Source: Bacillota bacterium
Lineage (GTDB): Bacteria > Bacillota > Clostridia > Acetivibrionales > DSM-2933
Direction: 5' to 3'
Length of the DNA stretch: 8,629 nucleotides
Assembly: GCA_023430975.1 (NCBI GenBank)
Contig: JAEYYB010000088.1
Location: forward strand, 1-8,629
In this document: in pieces, positions 1-6,695 of the stretch
How the letters are laid out: each line of letters starts with the position of its first letter
Position numbering within the stretch: the stretch's first letter is position 1
Notes under the pieces: model-generated
The model's database searches: none
What the model saw: the letters and a program-made list of their open reading frames with translations, nothing else
Told to the model about the DNA's origin: nothing
Position numbers and translations under genes: made by a program

Positions 1-108
1 AAAGCTAGGACTTCTGAAACACTTTCTGAGGCATTGGCCATAGCTTTAAAGAATGTAAATGATTTGGATATTAATGGGTGGTTTAAATGTTCAGGGTATT
101 CCGTATAA
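1..108 (+). CDS. IS630-family transposase, C-terminal end (partial)
   Basis: An open frame runs from the first base to a TAA at 106-108 and encodes 35 residues. They end in an aliphatic helix (LAIALKNVNDLDINGWF) followed by KCSGYSV. A closing tryptophan-phenylalanine, a basic residue, Cys/His and Gly-Tyr is typical of the last residues of IS630/Tc1-mariner DDE transposases, which cut and paste at TA dinucleotides. The rest of the gene lies outside the window, so the catalytic residues cannot be checked. The non-coding tail after the stop leads into the 57-bp terminal sequence at 124-180, as expected for the 3' end of such an element. The family call rests on a short tail and could be wrong. 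Confidence 0.65.
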   Translation, partial: KARTSETLSEALAIALKNVNDLDINGWFKCSGYSV

Positions 109-123
109 TATATCAATTTGCTG

Positions 124-180
124 TAAAAGGCATCACAGAACAATTTTATATAAATAAATATGTTTCGGTATTTCCAGTAC
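124..180 (+). repeat. Left arm of 57-bp inverted repeat (IS630-type end)
   Basis: Bases 124-180 match the reverse complement of 4930-4986 with only two differences (positions 166 and 174). The match includes an uninterrupted run of 41 bases (125-165). It begins 15 bases after the transposase stop and ends at CAG-TA-C (175-180). A TA at the edge fits the TA target preference of IS630 elements, so the element end is probably at 177 and the TA at 178-179. The arm therefore looks like the terminal region of the element whose transposase tail is at 1-108. Confidence 0.85.
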
Positions 181-237
181 CCGGAGCTATATGATAAAGT
201 TTTATTAGTAGTTGAATAAATTAAATGTAAAAAACGG

Positions 238-266
238 TTGAAATATGCAAATTTAATATATAAAAT
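238..266 (+). promoter_or_regulatory. Probable sigma-A promoter of the phosphoesterase-NACHT gene
   Basis: TTGAAA at 238-243 and TAAAAT at 261-266 are separated by 17 bases, close to the vegetative consensus. Transcription would start near 273 and leave a leader of about 110 bases. The promoter lies inside the inverted-repeat-bounded segment, so the gene would carry its own promoter. The surroundings are AT-rich, where chance matches are common. Confidence 0.5.
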
Positions 267-303
267 TAATATTAGGAAATTATTCAAAGAGATTACATTA
301 TGT

Positions 304-349
304 CTATAATGCGAAGCCGACAAGAAGTATACTAGACTTGTTATTATAG
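304..349 (+). promoter_or_regulatory. Possible leader hairpin upstream of the NACHT gene
   Basis: CTATAAT (304-310) pairs with ATTATAG (343-349). Inside it ACAAG (320-324) pairs with CTTGT (337-341), with the palindrome AGTATACT in the loop. The structure lies between the predicted promoter and the ribosome binding site but does not sequester the latter. No known riboswitch is recognised and no U-run follows, so it is not an evident terminator. It may be incidental. Confidence 0.25.
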
Positions 350-370
350 CAATAATGGGAAGTTGGATAC

Positions 371-375
371 GGAGG
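371..375 (+). promoter_or_regulatory. Ribosome binding site fixing the start at 383
   Basis: GGAGG lies 7 bases upstream of the ATG at 383-385. This supports the chosen start, which also places the first phosphoesterase strand (KILLISDLH) at the extreme N-terminus, as usual in this family. Confidence 0.85.
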
Positions 376-382
376 TTTCTTT

Positions 383-3300
383 ATGAAAATATTGTTGATT
401 TCGGATTTGCATTTCAAGGAACATAATGATTGGGATATGATAAATAAAATAACTGACAATATGATTCGACGTGTAAATAACAAAATGAAAAAGGATGATA
501 ACATTGTTGTTATTACGCTTGGTGATATTATTCATTATGGTATTCCAAATGCTTTTCAACAGGCTAAGCTATTTTATTCACATTTGCAACAGAACATTGC
601 TGCGAGTGAGTTTCGTTTTGTCCCTGGCAATCACGAACTCATTAACAAAAATTTGAATGATTTTAATTTGTTCATCAAAGAGTTTAACCAACCTGAATAT
701 ACAGACAAAGACACAGTATACACTGAAGATACGCAGAGTTGCCGAATTCTTTATGTTGATTCAACATTAAGCAGAATACATAATGAACCGGGACGAATTA
801 ATCTTGAAGAAATCAAGGCTAAAATGAGCGATTTAAAAAATATTATTTGTATGCATTTTCCACCTTGCGTTCAAGACGGCATTGATAAAAATATTTCCAA
901 TTCAGGTGAACTTATTGCGACACGCACAAACTACATCTTTTATGGACATCAACATGGCTACGTGGAAATACCAGATTATTTAGAAAAAGATACGGGCATA
1001 CATTCTGTAGGAACACTCTTGAAAGACGATGTGAACGAGCATGAATTTATTTTATTGGACATAGCTGGCAGCAAAATCCATTATGCTTACCGCTATGTGC
1101 ATAATGGGGTGAAGTTCACACCAGAAATTTTGTTGCCACAAAAAGACAATTTACAATCAGATAGAATTAAGACTCCTGAACTGCCTTCACCACAAGCATC
1201 TTGCCTAAAACGAAAGGTCAAAACAACACTTGGAGGTATAAACAACTCAAATTCTGATGGACTTTTATGGAGCAATCTTATAGGAACAGACATTGATGAA
1301 TATATCAAGGAGAATAACTTGATTATCTTACTTGGCGATGCGGGGAGTGGCAAATCCTTTGAACTTCAGCGTATTTATCAGAATTATATTGACGATGAGG
1401 AATATTTTCCTATTTGGGTACAACTGAAAAATGTAAGTAACGAAAAATTAAGTGAATATATTGGCTATTGCAAAAACACTATCGATAGAAAAACCCCTAT
1501 GCTTATTTTTGACGGACTTGATGAAATGCAGGGAGAAAATATTATCAACTTCATTAGTGATATTGGTAGTGCTGTGATGGACGATACTGAAATAAAAGTC
1601 GTTTTATCGGTAAGGACTGCTTTGAGCAGACCCATTGATGGGTTTGTTCAATGTACTTTAATTGACGTTGATGATTCTGGTATAAAGGTATATGCCAAGG
1701 CGAAAGGTGTAGATGCTGAGTTGTTTTATAAAGCAGTATGTAAATCTGGATGCTTAGGATTGGCAAGAAAGCCTTTTTATCTTGTTGAAATGGTTAAGCT
1801 ATTCGCAAATACAAATACTCTTCCTAAAGAAATTAATTTGTTGCCAAAGATGATAAATAATCGTTTTTATGATAGTGATAAAAAACACACTCAAACCTTG
1901 TTGCAAGGGGAAGGTTTGGTTGAGAATGAAGCACTGTTACATCGCACATTGGGAGAGATTTCATTCTTTATGCAAACGAACAAAGAATACATTCTATCAA
2001 ATTACAATTATACAGATATATGGAAGCTAAACGTTAGAAATCTTTTGAGCCGTACTGGATTGCTAACAAAATCTCTGATGGATAATACCATTGCTTGGGA
2101 ATTTGAACACAACAATTTCAGAGAATATTTAGCCGCAAAATACCTAAACCAACTTTCTTTTGAAGAAATAATAAGCATAATAGTATATGATGAAAACCGC
2201 TCAAAGCTACGTCCATCATGGCTTAATGTTGTTGCCTATTTGTTATCAATGCAAAATGACGATAAACTTATTAACTGGTTAATCCATAATGCAAAAGATG
2301 TGCTTTGCGATTTTGAATCTGACAAGTTAACGCTTGCAAATCGGAACGAGATATTTATATCCGTGATGAATGATGCGATTAGCAAACAACTTCCGATATT
2401 TTCTCTTTATGACGCAAATAAATTAGGCAGATATTTTCAAAGTGATGAAACAATTAGTTTTATGCTTGGAATATTGAAAACAAATACAAATAATTATGCC
2501 GTTTCAAGCGTATTACACGTCTTGCGTTATTGTGATAATTTTTTCAGCAAAGAGAATGATTTGAAAACTGTAATAATTGAAAAAACGTTAAAAGACAAGA
2601 ATTATGAACACATTGTTGTGCTCTCGGTCGAAGTGTTGACACAGATTTTTGCTAACGATTTAACAAATATAACAGCAGAGATATTTGCAATTTTGAGCGA
2701 AGACAGAAGAAGCCGAGTTTTTGGTGCATTATGCAAATTGCTTGTTGAAGCTGAAGCTGTTGATAATTATATTGACAATATAATTAAAATGTTAAATTCC
2801 GTTAATGGTATAAAAGAAGATATCTCTGCTCAACTTGGAATTGAAAATGCTTTGACAAATGCTAAAAACGTTAGAGGTGTTAGCAGTATAATCAAGCTTT
2901 TTTGCAACAATGAGCTGCCATATGTGCTTAATAGTAAAGATGACATTTTTGCACAAAACTGTAAAAGAGCAACCGAATTGTTTCACCAAGGAAACACAGA
3001 GCTTTTAACCACAATGATAGATTGTTTTATTGCAATGTCAAGTAAGAGTGATAGTCGCAAATGCAAAATAGTAAAAACTTTTTTTCTTGATACCAAAACT
3101 TTACTAACGGCATTTGAAGACATTCTTAGCCGCAAACTGAGAGCAGACAGTATGATGTTCACAATTGAAGATATTATGGATGAAACACTTGAAGATATTT
3201 TGATTGAAAAATATCTTCATAGTGATACGATTGATGAAGCTTTCAAATGGTATGCCAAACGCATTCCAAGCAATTCAACAATCTTTATGAAGTTAGACGA

Positions 3301-4768
3301 TGCAGTGCTAAAAAAAGATAATGCACGTATTCAGCGTGAGCCTCAAATTGACTGGAACAAAAATCGTAAAGAGTGTAACCAAAAATATTTTAATTGCTTG
3401 TTTGACAAGGGTTTGTTTTCAAAATTGATAGATGAATTGCTTTTTTATATCAAAAACAATGATATTACTTGCGAACAACTGGTGTCTACTTCATCAGATG
3501 AAATCTATGAGTTTTCTGCTGTTCCCCGCGAACGCATAGATTTACAAAATATTAGAACGGCGTTATATCACAGTGGACTTACAACACAAAAGGTAACACA
3601 GTTTTTTGATTATATTAATTGGGAGTATTTTTGTACTTGTGAGATGTGCAGAATACTTGAAAATAATGGGGAAGATATTGAAATTGAGGATGAACAAAAA
3701 CAATATATTAACAACTATCTAAAAAAACAATTTGCAAGTATTAATCTTGAGAATTATTCGGATAGTACGATTAATAAAGATGAAAATAAGAATAAATATA
3801 TAAGGCATATTATAGCACTTGCAATAAAAAGTGAATTTGTTTTTACTGATGAAAAGTTACTAGAAATGCTGATGCTTCCTTGGTATGTGTTTGTATCATC
3901 AACATCAACCGGAGAATCAAAAGCACTTAAATTTGTAACTGAAAGAATTGTTGAATCTAAAAGACTTCAATACAAAATTCTCGAAAATATTAGAAATAGA
4001 AAACTGGAGCCCCTTGCTGCCCAAACACATTTGTTGTATTGTTTGGAAAATAAACTACCCGATGCTATCAAAATAGCGATTGACCTTTTCAACAGCGGAC
4101 TCGAAGAAGCAAAATATCATAAAAATACCGCAGTTGACTATTTACTTGCAATGAAAGGCAATAAGTTTGTTGACAATTTGGTATCTAAAGTTACTGATTA
4201 TGATTTGCTTACTTATCTTGCTCGTTGTATGAAAAGCGATAATAAGAATCTCATCAATAAACTGATAGATGAAAATAAGAAATCAGATTCTCAAACTTTG
4301 TTTTTGAAAGAGTTGCTTGAGTTAAACAACAGATATGCCCTTGAGACATACCTAGAACTAGCAAAAGGAGGGAATGGTTTGCCGGACTTGCATTCTGATG
4401 ATTCTCGCATCGGGGAAATTACAATGGCTATTAGGAAAATTAATGATATTTCACTAATTGACGTTATTTCAAAACTTTTTGAAGTTTGCTATTCTGAAGG
4501 ATTTACTGACAAGGAAAGCTTTGGGCTTAGAGGTGCTCTTAACACAGTTATTAATAACTTGAATAAAATTGATCCATTTCGTTTAAAGGAAATGTTTACA
4601 GACCTTATTGAAAAACATCCTAAAGATGGGAAGTTATTATCTGTATGTCATTGGCATTTGAACGACATCGAAAGTTTAATAAATGTTTCAAGTGATTCAC
4701 CTTGGAGCATAGAAGAAACGCTTGCTTTTTTGAAATCTCATCGAACAGAAAACAGAAAGATGGGCTAA
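383..4768 (+). CDS. Metallophosphoesterase-NACHT STAND NTPase fusion, probable anti-phage NLR-like protein
   Basis: The gene encodes a 1461-residue protein. Residues 1 to about 250 form a calcineurin-like phosphoesterase: DLH (D8, H10), GD (D48), GNHE (N83, H84), H158 and GHQH (H189, H191) supply a complete two-metal site. After a linker, residues of about 295-590 form a NACHT-type STAND NTPase: Walker A GDAGSGKS (318-325), Walker B LIFDGLDE (374-381), a VVLSVR strand ending at R411, and the winged-helix signature FEHNNFREYLAAKYL (574-588). The remaining 870 or so residues appear all-helical and solenoid-like, with no motif I recognise. No signal peptide or membrane segment is seen, so it should be cytosolic. 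In known bacterial NLR-like defence proteins the C-terminus senses a phage product, the NTPase oligomerises and the N-terminal domain acts as effector; a phosphoesterase effector would cleave nucleic acid or nucleotides. That role is inferred, and the substrate and trigger are unknown. The gene stands alone between inverted repeats. Confidence 0.85.
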   Translation: MKILLISDLHFKEHNDWDMINKITDNMIRRVNNKMKKDDNIVVITLGDIIHYGIPNAFQQAKLFYSHLQQNIAASEFRFVPGNHELINKNLNDFNLFIKEFNQPEYTDKDTVYTEDTQSCRILYVDSTLSRIHNEPGRINLEEIKAKMSDLKNIICMHFPPCVQDGIDKNISNSGELIATRTNYIFYGHQHGYVEIPDYLEKDTGIHSVGTLLKDDVNEHEFILLDIAGSKIHYAYRYVHNGVKFTPEILLPQKDNLQSDRIKTPELPSPQASCLKRKVKTTLGGINNSNSDGLLWSNLIGTDIDEYIKENNLIILLGDAGSGKSFELQRIYQNYIDDEEYFPIWVQLKNVSNEKLSEYIGYCKNTIDRKTPMLIFDGLDEMQGENIINFISDIGSAVMDDTEIKVVLSVRTALSRPIDGFVQCTLIDVDDSGIKVYAKAKGVDAELFYKAVCKSGCLGLARKPFYLVEMVKLFANTNTLPKEINLLPKMINNRFYDSDKKHTQTLLQGEGLVENEALLHRTLGEISFFMQTNKEYILSNYNYTDIWKLNVRNLLSRTGLLTKSLMDNTIAWEFEHNNFREYLAAKYLNQLSFEEIISIIVYDENRSKLRPSWLNVVAYLLSMQNDDKLINWLIHNAKDVLCDFESDKLTLANRNEIFISVMNDAISKQLPIFSLYDANKLGRYFQSDETISFMLGILKTNTNNYAVSSVLHVLRYCDNFFSKENDLKTVIIEKTLKDKNYEHIVVLSVEVLTQIFANDLTNITAEIFAILSEDRRSRVFGALCKLLVEAEAVDNYIDNIIKMLNSVNGIKEDISAQLGIENALTNAKNVRGVSSIIKLFCNNELPYVLNSKDDIFAQNCKRATELFHQGNTELLTTMIDCFIAMSSKSDSRKCKIVKTFFLDTKTLLTAFEDILSRKLRADSMMFTIEDIMDETLEDILIEKYLHSDTIDEAFKWYAKRIPSNSTIFMKLDDAVLKKDNARIQREPQIDWNKNRKECNQKYFNCLFDKGLFSKLIDELLFYIKNNDITCEQLVSTSSDEIYEFSAVPRERIDLQNIRTALYHSGLTTQKVTQFFDYINWEYFCTCEMCRILENNGEDIEIEDEQKQYINNYLKKQFASINLENYSDSTINKDENKNKYIRHIIALAIKSEFVFTDEKLLEMLMLPWYVFVSSTSTGESKALKFVTERIVESKRLQYKILENIRNRKLEPLAAQTHLLYCLENKLPDAIKIAIDLFNSGLEEAKYHKNTAVDYLLAMKGNKFVDNLVSKVTDYDLLTYLARCMKSDNKNLINKLIDENKKSDSQTLFLKELLELNNRYALETYLELAKGGNGLPDLHSDDSRIGEITMAIRKINDISLIDVISKLFEVCYSEGFTDKESFGLRGALNTVINNLNKIDPFRLKEMFTDLIEKHPKDGKLLSVCHWHLNDIESLINVSSDSPWSIEETLAFLKSHRTENRKMG

Positions 4769-4803
4769 ATAAATTTCGCTATTAATGAGCTTATCATATT
4801 CAA

Positions 4804-4821
4804 CTTCTCCTACTTCTCCTA
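4804..4821. repeat. Two tandem 9-bp units after the NACHT gene
   Basis: CTTCTCCTA occurs twice back to back just downstream of the stop codon. The 160 bases between the gene and the right repeat arm show no convincing terminator. Only a weak TTCGCTA/TAGCGAA pairing (4775-4781 with 4833-4839) spans this repeat. Confidence 0.5.
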
Positions 4822-4929
4822 ATGTTTATAACTAGCGAATCATGTCGAGTTGTGAACTGTGCATTATTCATATAACCAGTAATATTTTTATTATATTTAT
4901 TTGAGAATTGGCGTTGATTGGCTCAGAGA

Positions 4930-4986
4930 GTACTGTAAATACCAAAACATATTTATTTATATAAAATTGTTCTGTGATGCCTTTTA
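4930..4986 (-). repeat. Right arm of 57-bp inverted repeat
   Basis: This is the reverse complement of 124-180 with two mismatches. It begins with G-TA-CTG (4930-4935), mirroring the CAG-TA-C edge on the left. No transposase sequence follows on the outer side: similarity to the left copy stops at 4986/124, so only the terminal 57 bp is shared. It is either the remnant of a second inverted IS copy or one end of a short non-autonomous derivative. A weak GGTATTTGCCTA at 5029-5040 resembles the complementary end, which would define a 110-bp element, but the match is imperfect. Confidence 0.85.
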
Positions 4987-5091
4987 AAATGTAGTGAGAG
5001 TTAAACAAGATAAAAATGACTCCGGGGAGGTATTTGCCTAGTTCTCCTCCGAAGACAAACTGAATGGTTTTCTAAAAGCAGAACGCTTTTT

Positions 5092-5187
5092 CCCGGATTT
5101 GCTCCGCTAGATGCTTCGAGGGCTTCTCAAAGATGAATGGGAGGATGGGGTTGCCCCGGATTTGCCCCGGAGATAGCTTCGTTAGCC
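5092..5187. repeat. Imperfect direct repeats with a CCCGGATTTGC core
   Basis: The segment at 5092-5123 and that at 5155-5187 both read CCCGGATTTGC, then a CCG-rich stretch, then AGAT and GCTTCG, with small indels. A third, shorter version (CCCGGATTCTGCTTCG) lies at 5444-5459. Within the second copy TTGCCCCGGA is itself tandemly repeated (5151-5160 and 5162-5171). This stretch is clearly richer in G and C than its neighbours. No convincing reading frame or known RNA family is seen; an unrelated insertion or a decayed element is possible. Confidence 0.4.
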
Positions 5188-5228
5188 ATTGGAAGTGACA
5201 AACACAGGAACCGGAACAAATTGACTGT

Positions 5229-5246
5229 ACAAAAATATATTTTTGT
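5229..5246. repeat. 18-bp AT-rich perfect palindrome
   Basis: ACAAAAATATATTTTTGT is its own reverse complement. It lies about 40 bases before the long hairpin at 5285-5337. It could be a protein-binding site or a by-product of the AT-rich composition. Confidence 0.4.
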
Positions 5247-5284
5247 GAATTTGATCTATTCAACAGCCACTAAAAAATTACTTA

Positions 5285-5337
5285 CAGAACAGTAAGGGAA
5301 TACGATAATATCTGTATCGTATTTCCTTACTGTTCTG
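5285..5337. repeat. Long hairpin: 23-bp stem with 7-base loop
   Basis: The arm 5285-5307 pairs with 5315-5337 over 23 positions. One position (G with T) is a wobble pair in RNA; the loop is 5308-5314. It is too long and too regular to be a chance palindrome. It is not a classical intrinsic terminator, because neither side carries a clear T-run directly after the stem. A miniature palindromic element or a processed RNA hairpin are alternatives. It lies between convergent transcription units (the + strand NACHT gene and the - strand toxin array). Confidence 0.75.
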
Positions 5338-5378
5338 GCTCTGAAAGTCACTTTGAAGATACCTCGTCAGACGTTTTA

Positions 5379-5480
5379 AAGCCGACTGCGGAGATTCTTT
5401 AGTACGGCTTCGTCAGAGTTTCTAAAGAATGGGGGACAAAAGCCCCGGATTCTGCTTCGTAAGCAGCTTTAAAGCTGCTT
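5379..5480. other. Cluster of consecutive short inverted repeats
   Basis: Several stems follow one another: ATTCTTTAG (5394-5402) with CTAAAGAAT (5422-5430); the competing AAGCCG (5379-5384) with CGGCTT (5405-5410); GGGG with CCCC around ACAAAAG (5432-5446); CTGCTT with AAGCAG (5452-5466); and the perfect 20-bp palindrome at 5461-5480. Such density suggests a structured RNA or a folded mobile-element remnant. No open frame runs through the region on either strand and I do not recognise an RNA family. Confidence 0.35.
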
Positions 5481-5581
5481 GAGAGAAATGCTTATCGACT
5501 TCTAAAGCTCAATGTTTTAACTGGAAAAAATCATTATAATTTTTGTGATTTTATTATGCTACTTTATCATTTTGCTTCAAT

Positions 5582-5784
5582 TTATATAGGTCTGGGAATT
5601 ATTGCATGAAAATCCGGTAGTACAGTTGTGTCATAGCATTCCGGCATTAATTCTACACGTCGAACTTTTTTGAAAATTGGAAATTCTACAAATATTTATT
5701 TGTTTTCGTAGCATAAAGAAATATACAAAAGCCGCAATTGCTCTGGCCCATTGATATTCTCTGCTGGTTTCCAGAAATAAAAGG
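5582..5784 (-). pseudogene. Decayed coding remnant of unknown family
   Basis: On the minus strand, downstream of the array's last terminator, one frame reads FYFWKPAENINGPEQLRL and on to LCYENK. It meets a TAA at 5696-5698 and continues in the same frame with a protein-like stretch (VEFPIFKKVRRVELMPECYD, then TTVLPDFHAIIPRPI) to a TAA at 5582-5584. The composition looks like real protein interrupted by one stop. I do not recognise the family. Its first bases are the 25-bp direct repeat that also occurs at 6696-6720, where the same frame reads FWKPAENISGPANIL before decaying. No start codon or ribosome binding site is visible, so this is a fragment. The rest of the gene-free stretch (4769-5818) is covered by the repeat entries. 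Confidence 0.45.
5752..5784 (-). repeat. Cassette-boundary direct repeat, copy 1
   Basis: Bases 5752-5776 are identical to 6696-6720 (25 bp). The similarity continues through ATAAAAGG (5777-5784), allowing a 2-base gap. On the minus strand the repeat begins with the T-tract of the terminator behind the second immunity gene and extends into the decayed coding remnant. Confidence 0.85.
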
Positions 5785-5805
5785 AAAGCCGGATTTCTCC
5801 GGCTT
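5775..5805 (-). terminator. Intrinsic terminator after the second immunity gene
   Basis: Read on the minus strand, AAGCCGGA (5805-5798) and TCCGGCTT (5793-5786) form a perfect 8-bp stem with a GAAA tetraloop, followed by the T-rich run TCCTTTTATTT. It begins 14 bases past the stop codon of the 5819-6208 gene. It should end the toxin-immunity array. Confidence 0.8.
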
Positions 5806-5818
5806 CAGCATATGCACT

Positions 5819-6208
5819 TTATTTAATAATTGAAGAACATATTCCTTTCATAATTATTCTATTATTTTCGACTGTTAGCACATCTATTGAATTAATAAAG
5901 TATTTAATTTCTATAGATTTCCAAGTGTCATTTTTTGCTCTAAGGAAATTTATACTCCAAAATATTTGTTGTACTTTTAAAGGATTTATATTTTCATATC
6001 TTCCTATCTCAAGTTCATCAAAATCATGTTTTAAGTCTGCATTATCAATAATAAGTTCATATGTGTTGTCTCCTGGAAAAGGATCTTTCTGGAATAGGAA
6101 ATCAACTTCACAAATACAAGTTTTGTTATCATTGATATTTAACAAACACTCCATTTCTTCCACCACAATCACTTTCCTTTCTTTAATATACCCTAATAAA
6201 TTCAGCAC
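5819..6208 (-). CDS. Probable immunity protein for the nucleotidyltransferase toxin module
   Basis: The gene encodes up to 129 residues of a soluble, acidic protein with alternating hydrophobic strands (ICEVDFLF, YELIIDNADL, IEIKYFINSIDVLTV) and no signal or membrane segment. I recognise no family. The immunity call is positional: it follows the orphan toxin module on the same strand, overlaps its end by 26 bases, and is closed by its own terminator. Polymorphic-toxin cassettes place immunity immediately downstream. The start is uncertain. The ATG at 6208 lies inside the toxin frame without a clear ribosome binding site. GAAAGG upstream of a GTG at 6164-6166 and GGTGG upstream of an ATG at 6152-6154 suggest a protein shorter by 14 or 18 residues. 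Confidence 0.6.
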   Translation of the reverse strand: MLNLLGYIKERKVIVVEEMECLLNINDNKTCICEVDFLFQKDPFPGDNTYELIIDNADLKHDFDELEIGRYENINPLKVQQIFWSINFLRAKNDTWKSIEIKYFINSIDVLTVENNRIIMKGICSSIIK

Positions 6209-6641
6209 CTGGTAAGTTGGATTTCCAAAAACTTATATTATCAGCTAAATCAATGTTTAACGGAAAACCAGCTTCAGCCTCGAAATCATTTGCTATATTT
6301 ACAAGCTTTTCTCTTATCTTGGGTCCGTGTTTACTTGATAAAATGTCAGGACGAATTGTTATTACCATATCTAAATCCGAGTCAGGCTTTGGGCCTCTTC
6401 CTCTAAAATTACTTCCAGTTCGACTTCCAAACAGCTCAACAGTTCTTATTGCCGGATCTTTTCCTGCCCGTAATCCTTTAATTCTATTAAGTGCTCTAGT
6501 ATATGCCGATTCTGGTACTCCTATTAACCCCTTTGCATATTGAACAGGTACTCCAGGCAATTCAATCACAGGTCCAGAACCTTGTCCTTTTGCAGCATTT
6601 TCTAGCTTTTGTAATGCTCGTTCACGGCGGCCAGGATTCAA
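6183..6641 (-). CDS. Orphan toxin module with a nucleotidyltransferase-fold domain
   Basis: The frame encodes 152 residues from a TTG at 6641 and stays open upstream to a TAA at 6750-6752, with no ATG. Numbering from the TTG, residues of about 70-135 carry the DNA polymerase beta-type nucleotidyltransferase signature: FGSRTGS (71-77), DSDLD (87-91, giving the two-aspartate metal site) and NIDL (129-132, the usual third aspartate). Such small nucleotidyltransferases transfer a nucleotide to RNA or protein and occur as C-terminal toxins of Rhs-type proteins. The basic, glycine-rich N-terminus and the lack of a credible ribosome binding site fit a displaced tip rather than a free-standing gene. 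A likely immunity gene follows with overlap. It could instead be a free-standing nucleotidyltransferase of a toxin-antitoxin pair, but the poor start argues against that. Confidence 0.65.
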   Translation of the reverse strand: MNPGRRERALQKLENAAKGQGSGPVIELPGVPVQYAKGLIGVPESAYTRALNRIKGLRAGKDPAIRTVELFGSRTGSNFRGRGPKPDSDLDMVITIRPDILSSKHGPKIREKLVNIANDFEAEAGFPLNIDLADNISFWKSNLPGAEFIRVY

Positions 6642-6695
6642 TAGTTTTACATCACCAACTCCCGCATAAGGATGGTAAAATATTTGCTGGTCCGC

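Noticed and set aside
300..335. Eleven-codon leader peptide (MSIMRSRQEVY) upstream of the NACHT gene
   Set aside because: It has only a weak ribosome binding site and no attenuation structure tied to it; short frames like this are frequent by chance.
1093..2989. Open frames of 60-90 codons on the minus strand within the NACHT gene
   Set aside because: They lie opposite a gene with strong domain evidence, have no ribosome binding sites and show low-complexity composition.
1..4986. Classical composite transposon with two complete IS copies
   Set aside because: Only 57 bp is shared by the right side and no second transposase is visible, so two full IS copies cannot be claimed.
5072..5263. 63-codon minus-strand open frame in the gene-poor middle
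   Set aside because: It crosses the direct repeats, has no good ribosome binding site and no recognisable protein features; it is probably chance.
5285..5337. Intrinsic terminator for the NACHT gene
   Set aside because: The stem lies more than 500 bases after the stop codon and has no T-run directly following it.
5092..5480. CRISPR-like array
   Set aside because: The repeats are imperfect and irregularly spaced, there are only two or three copies, and no cas gene is present.
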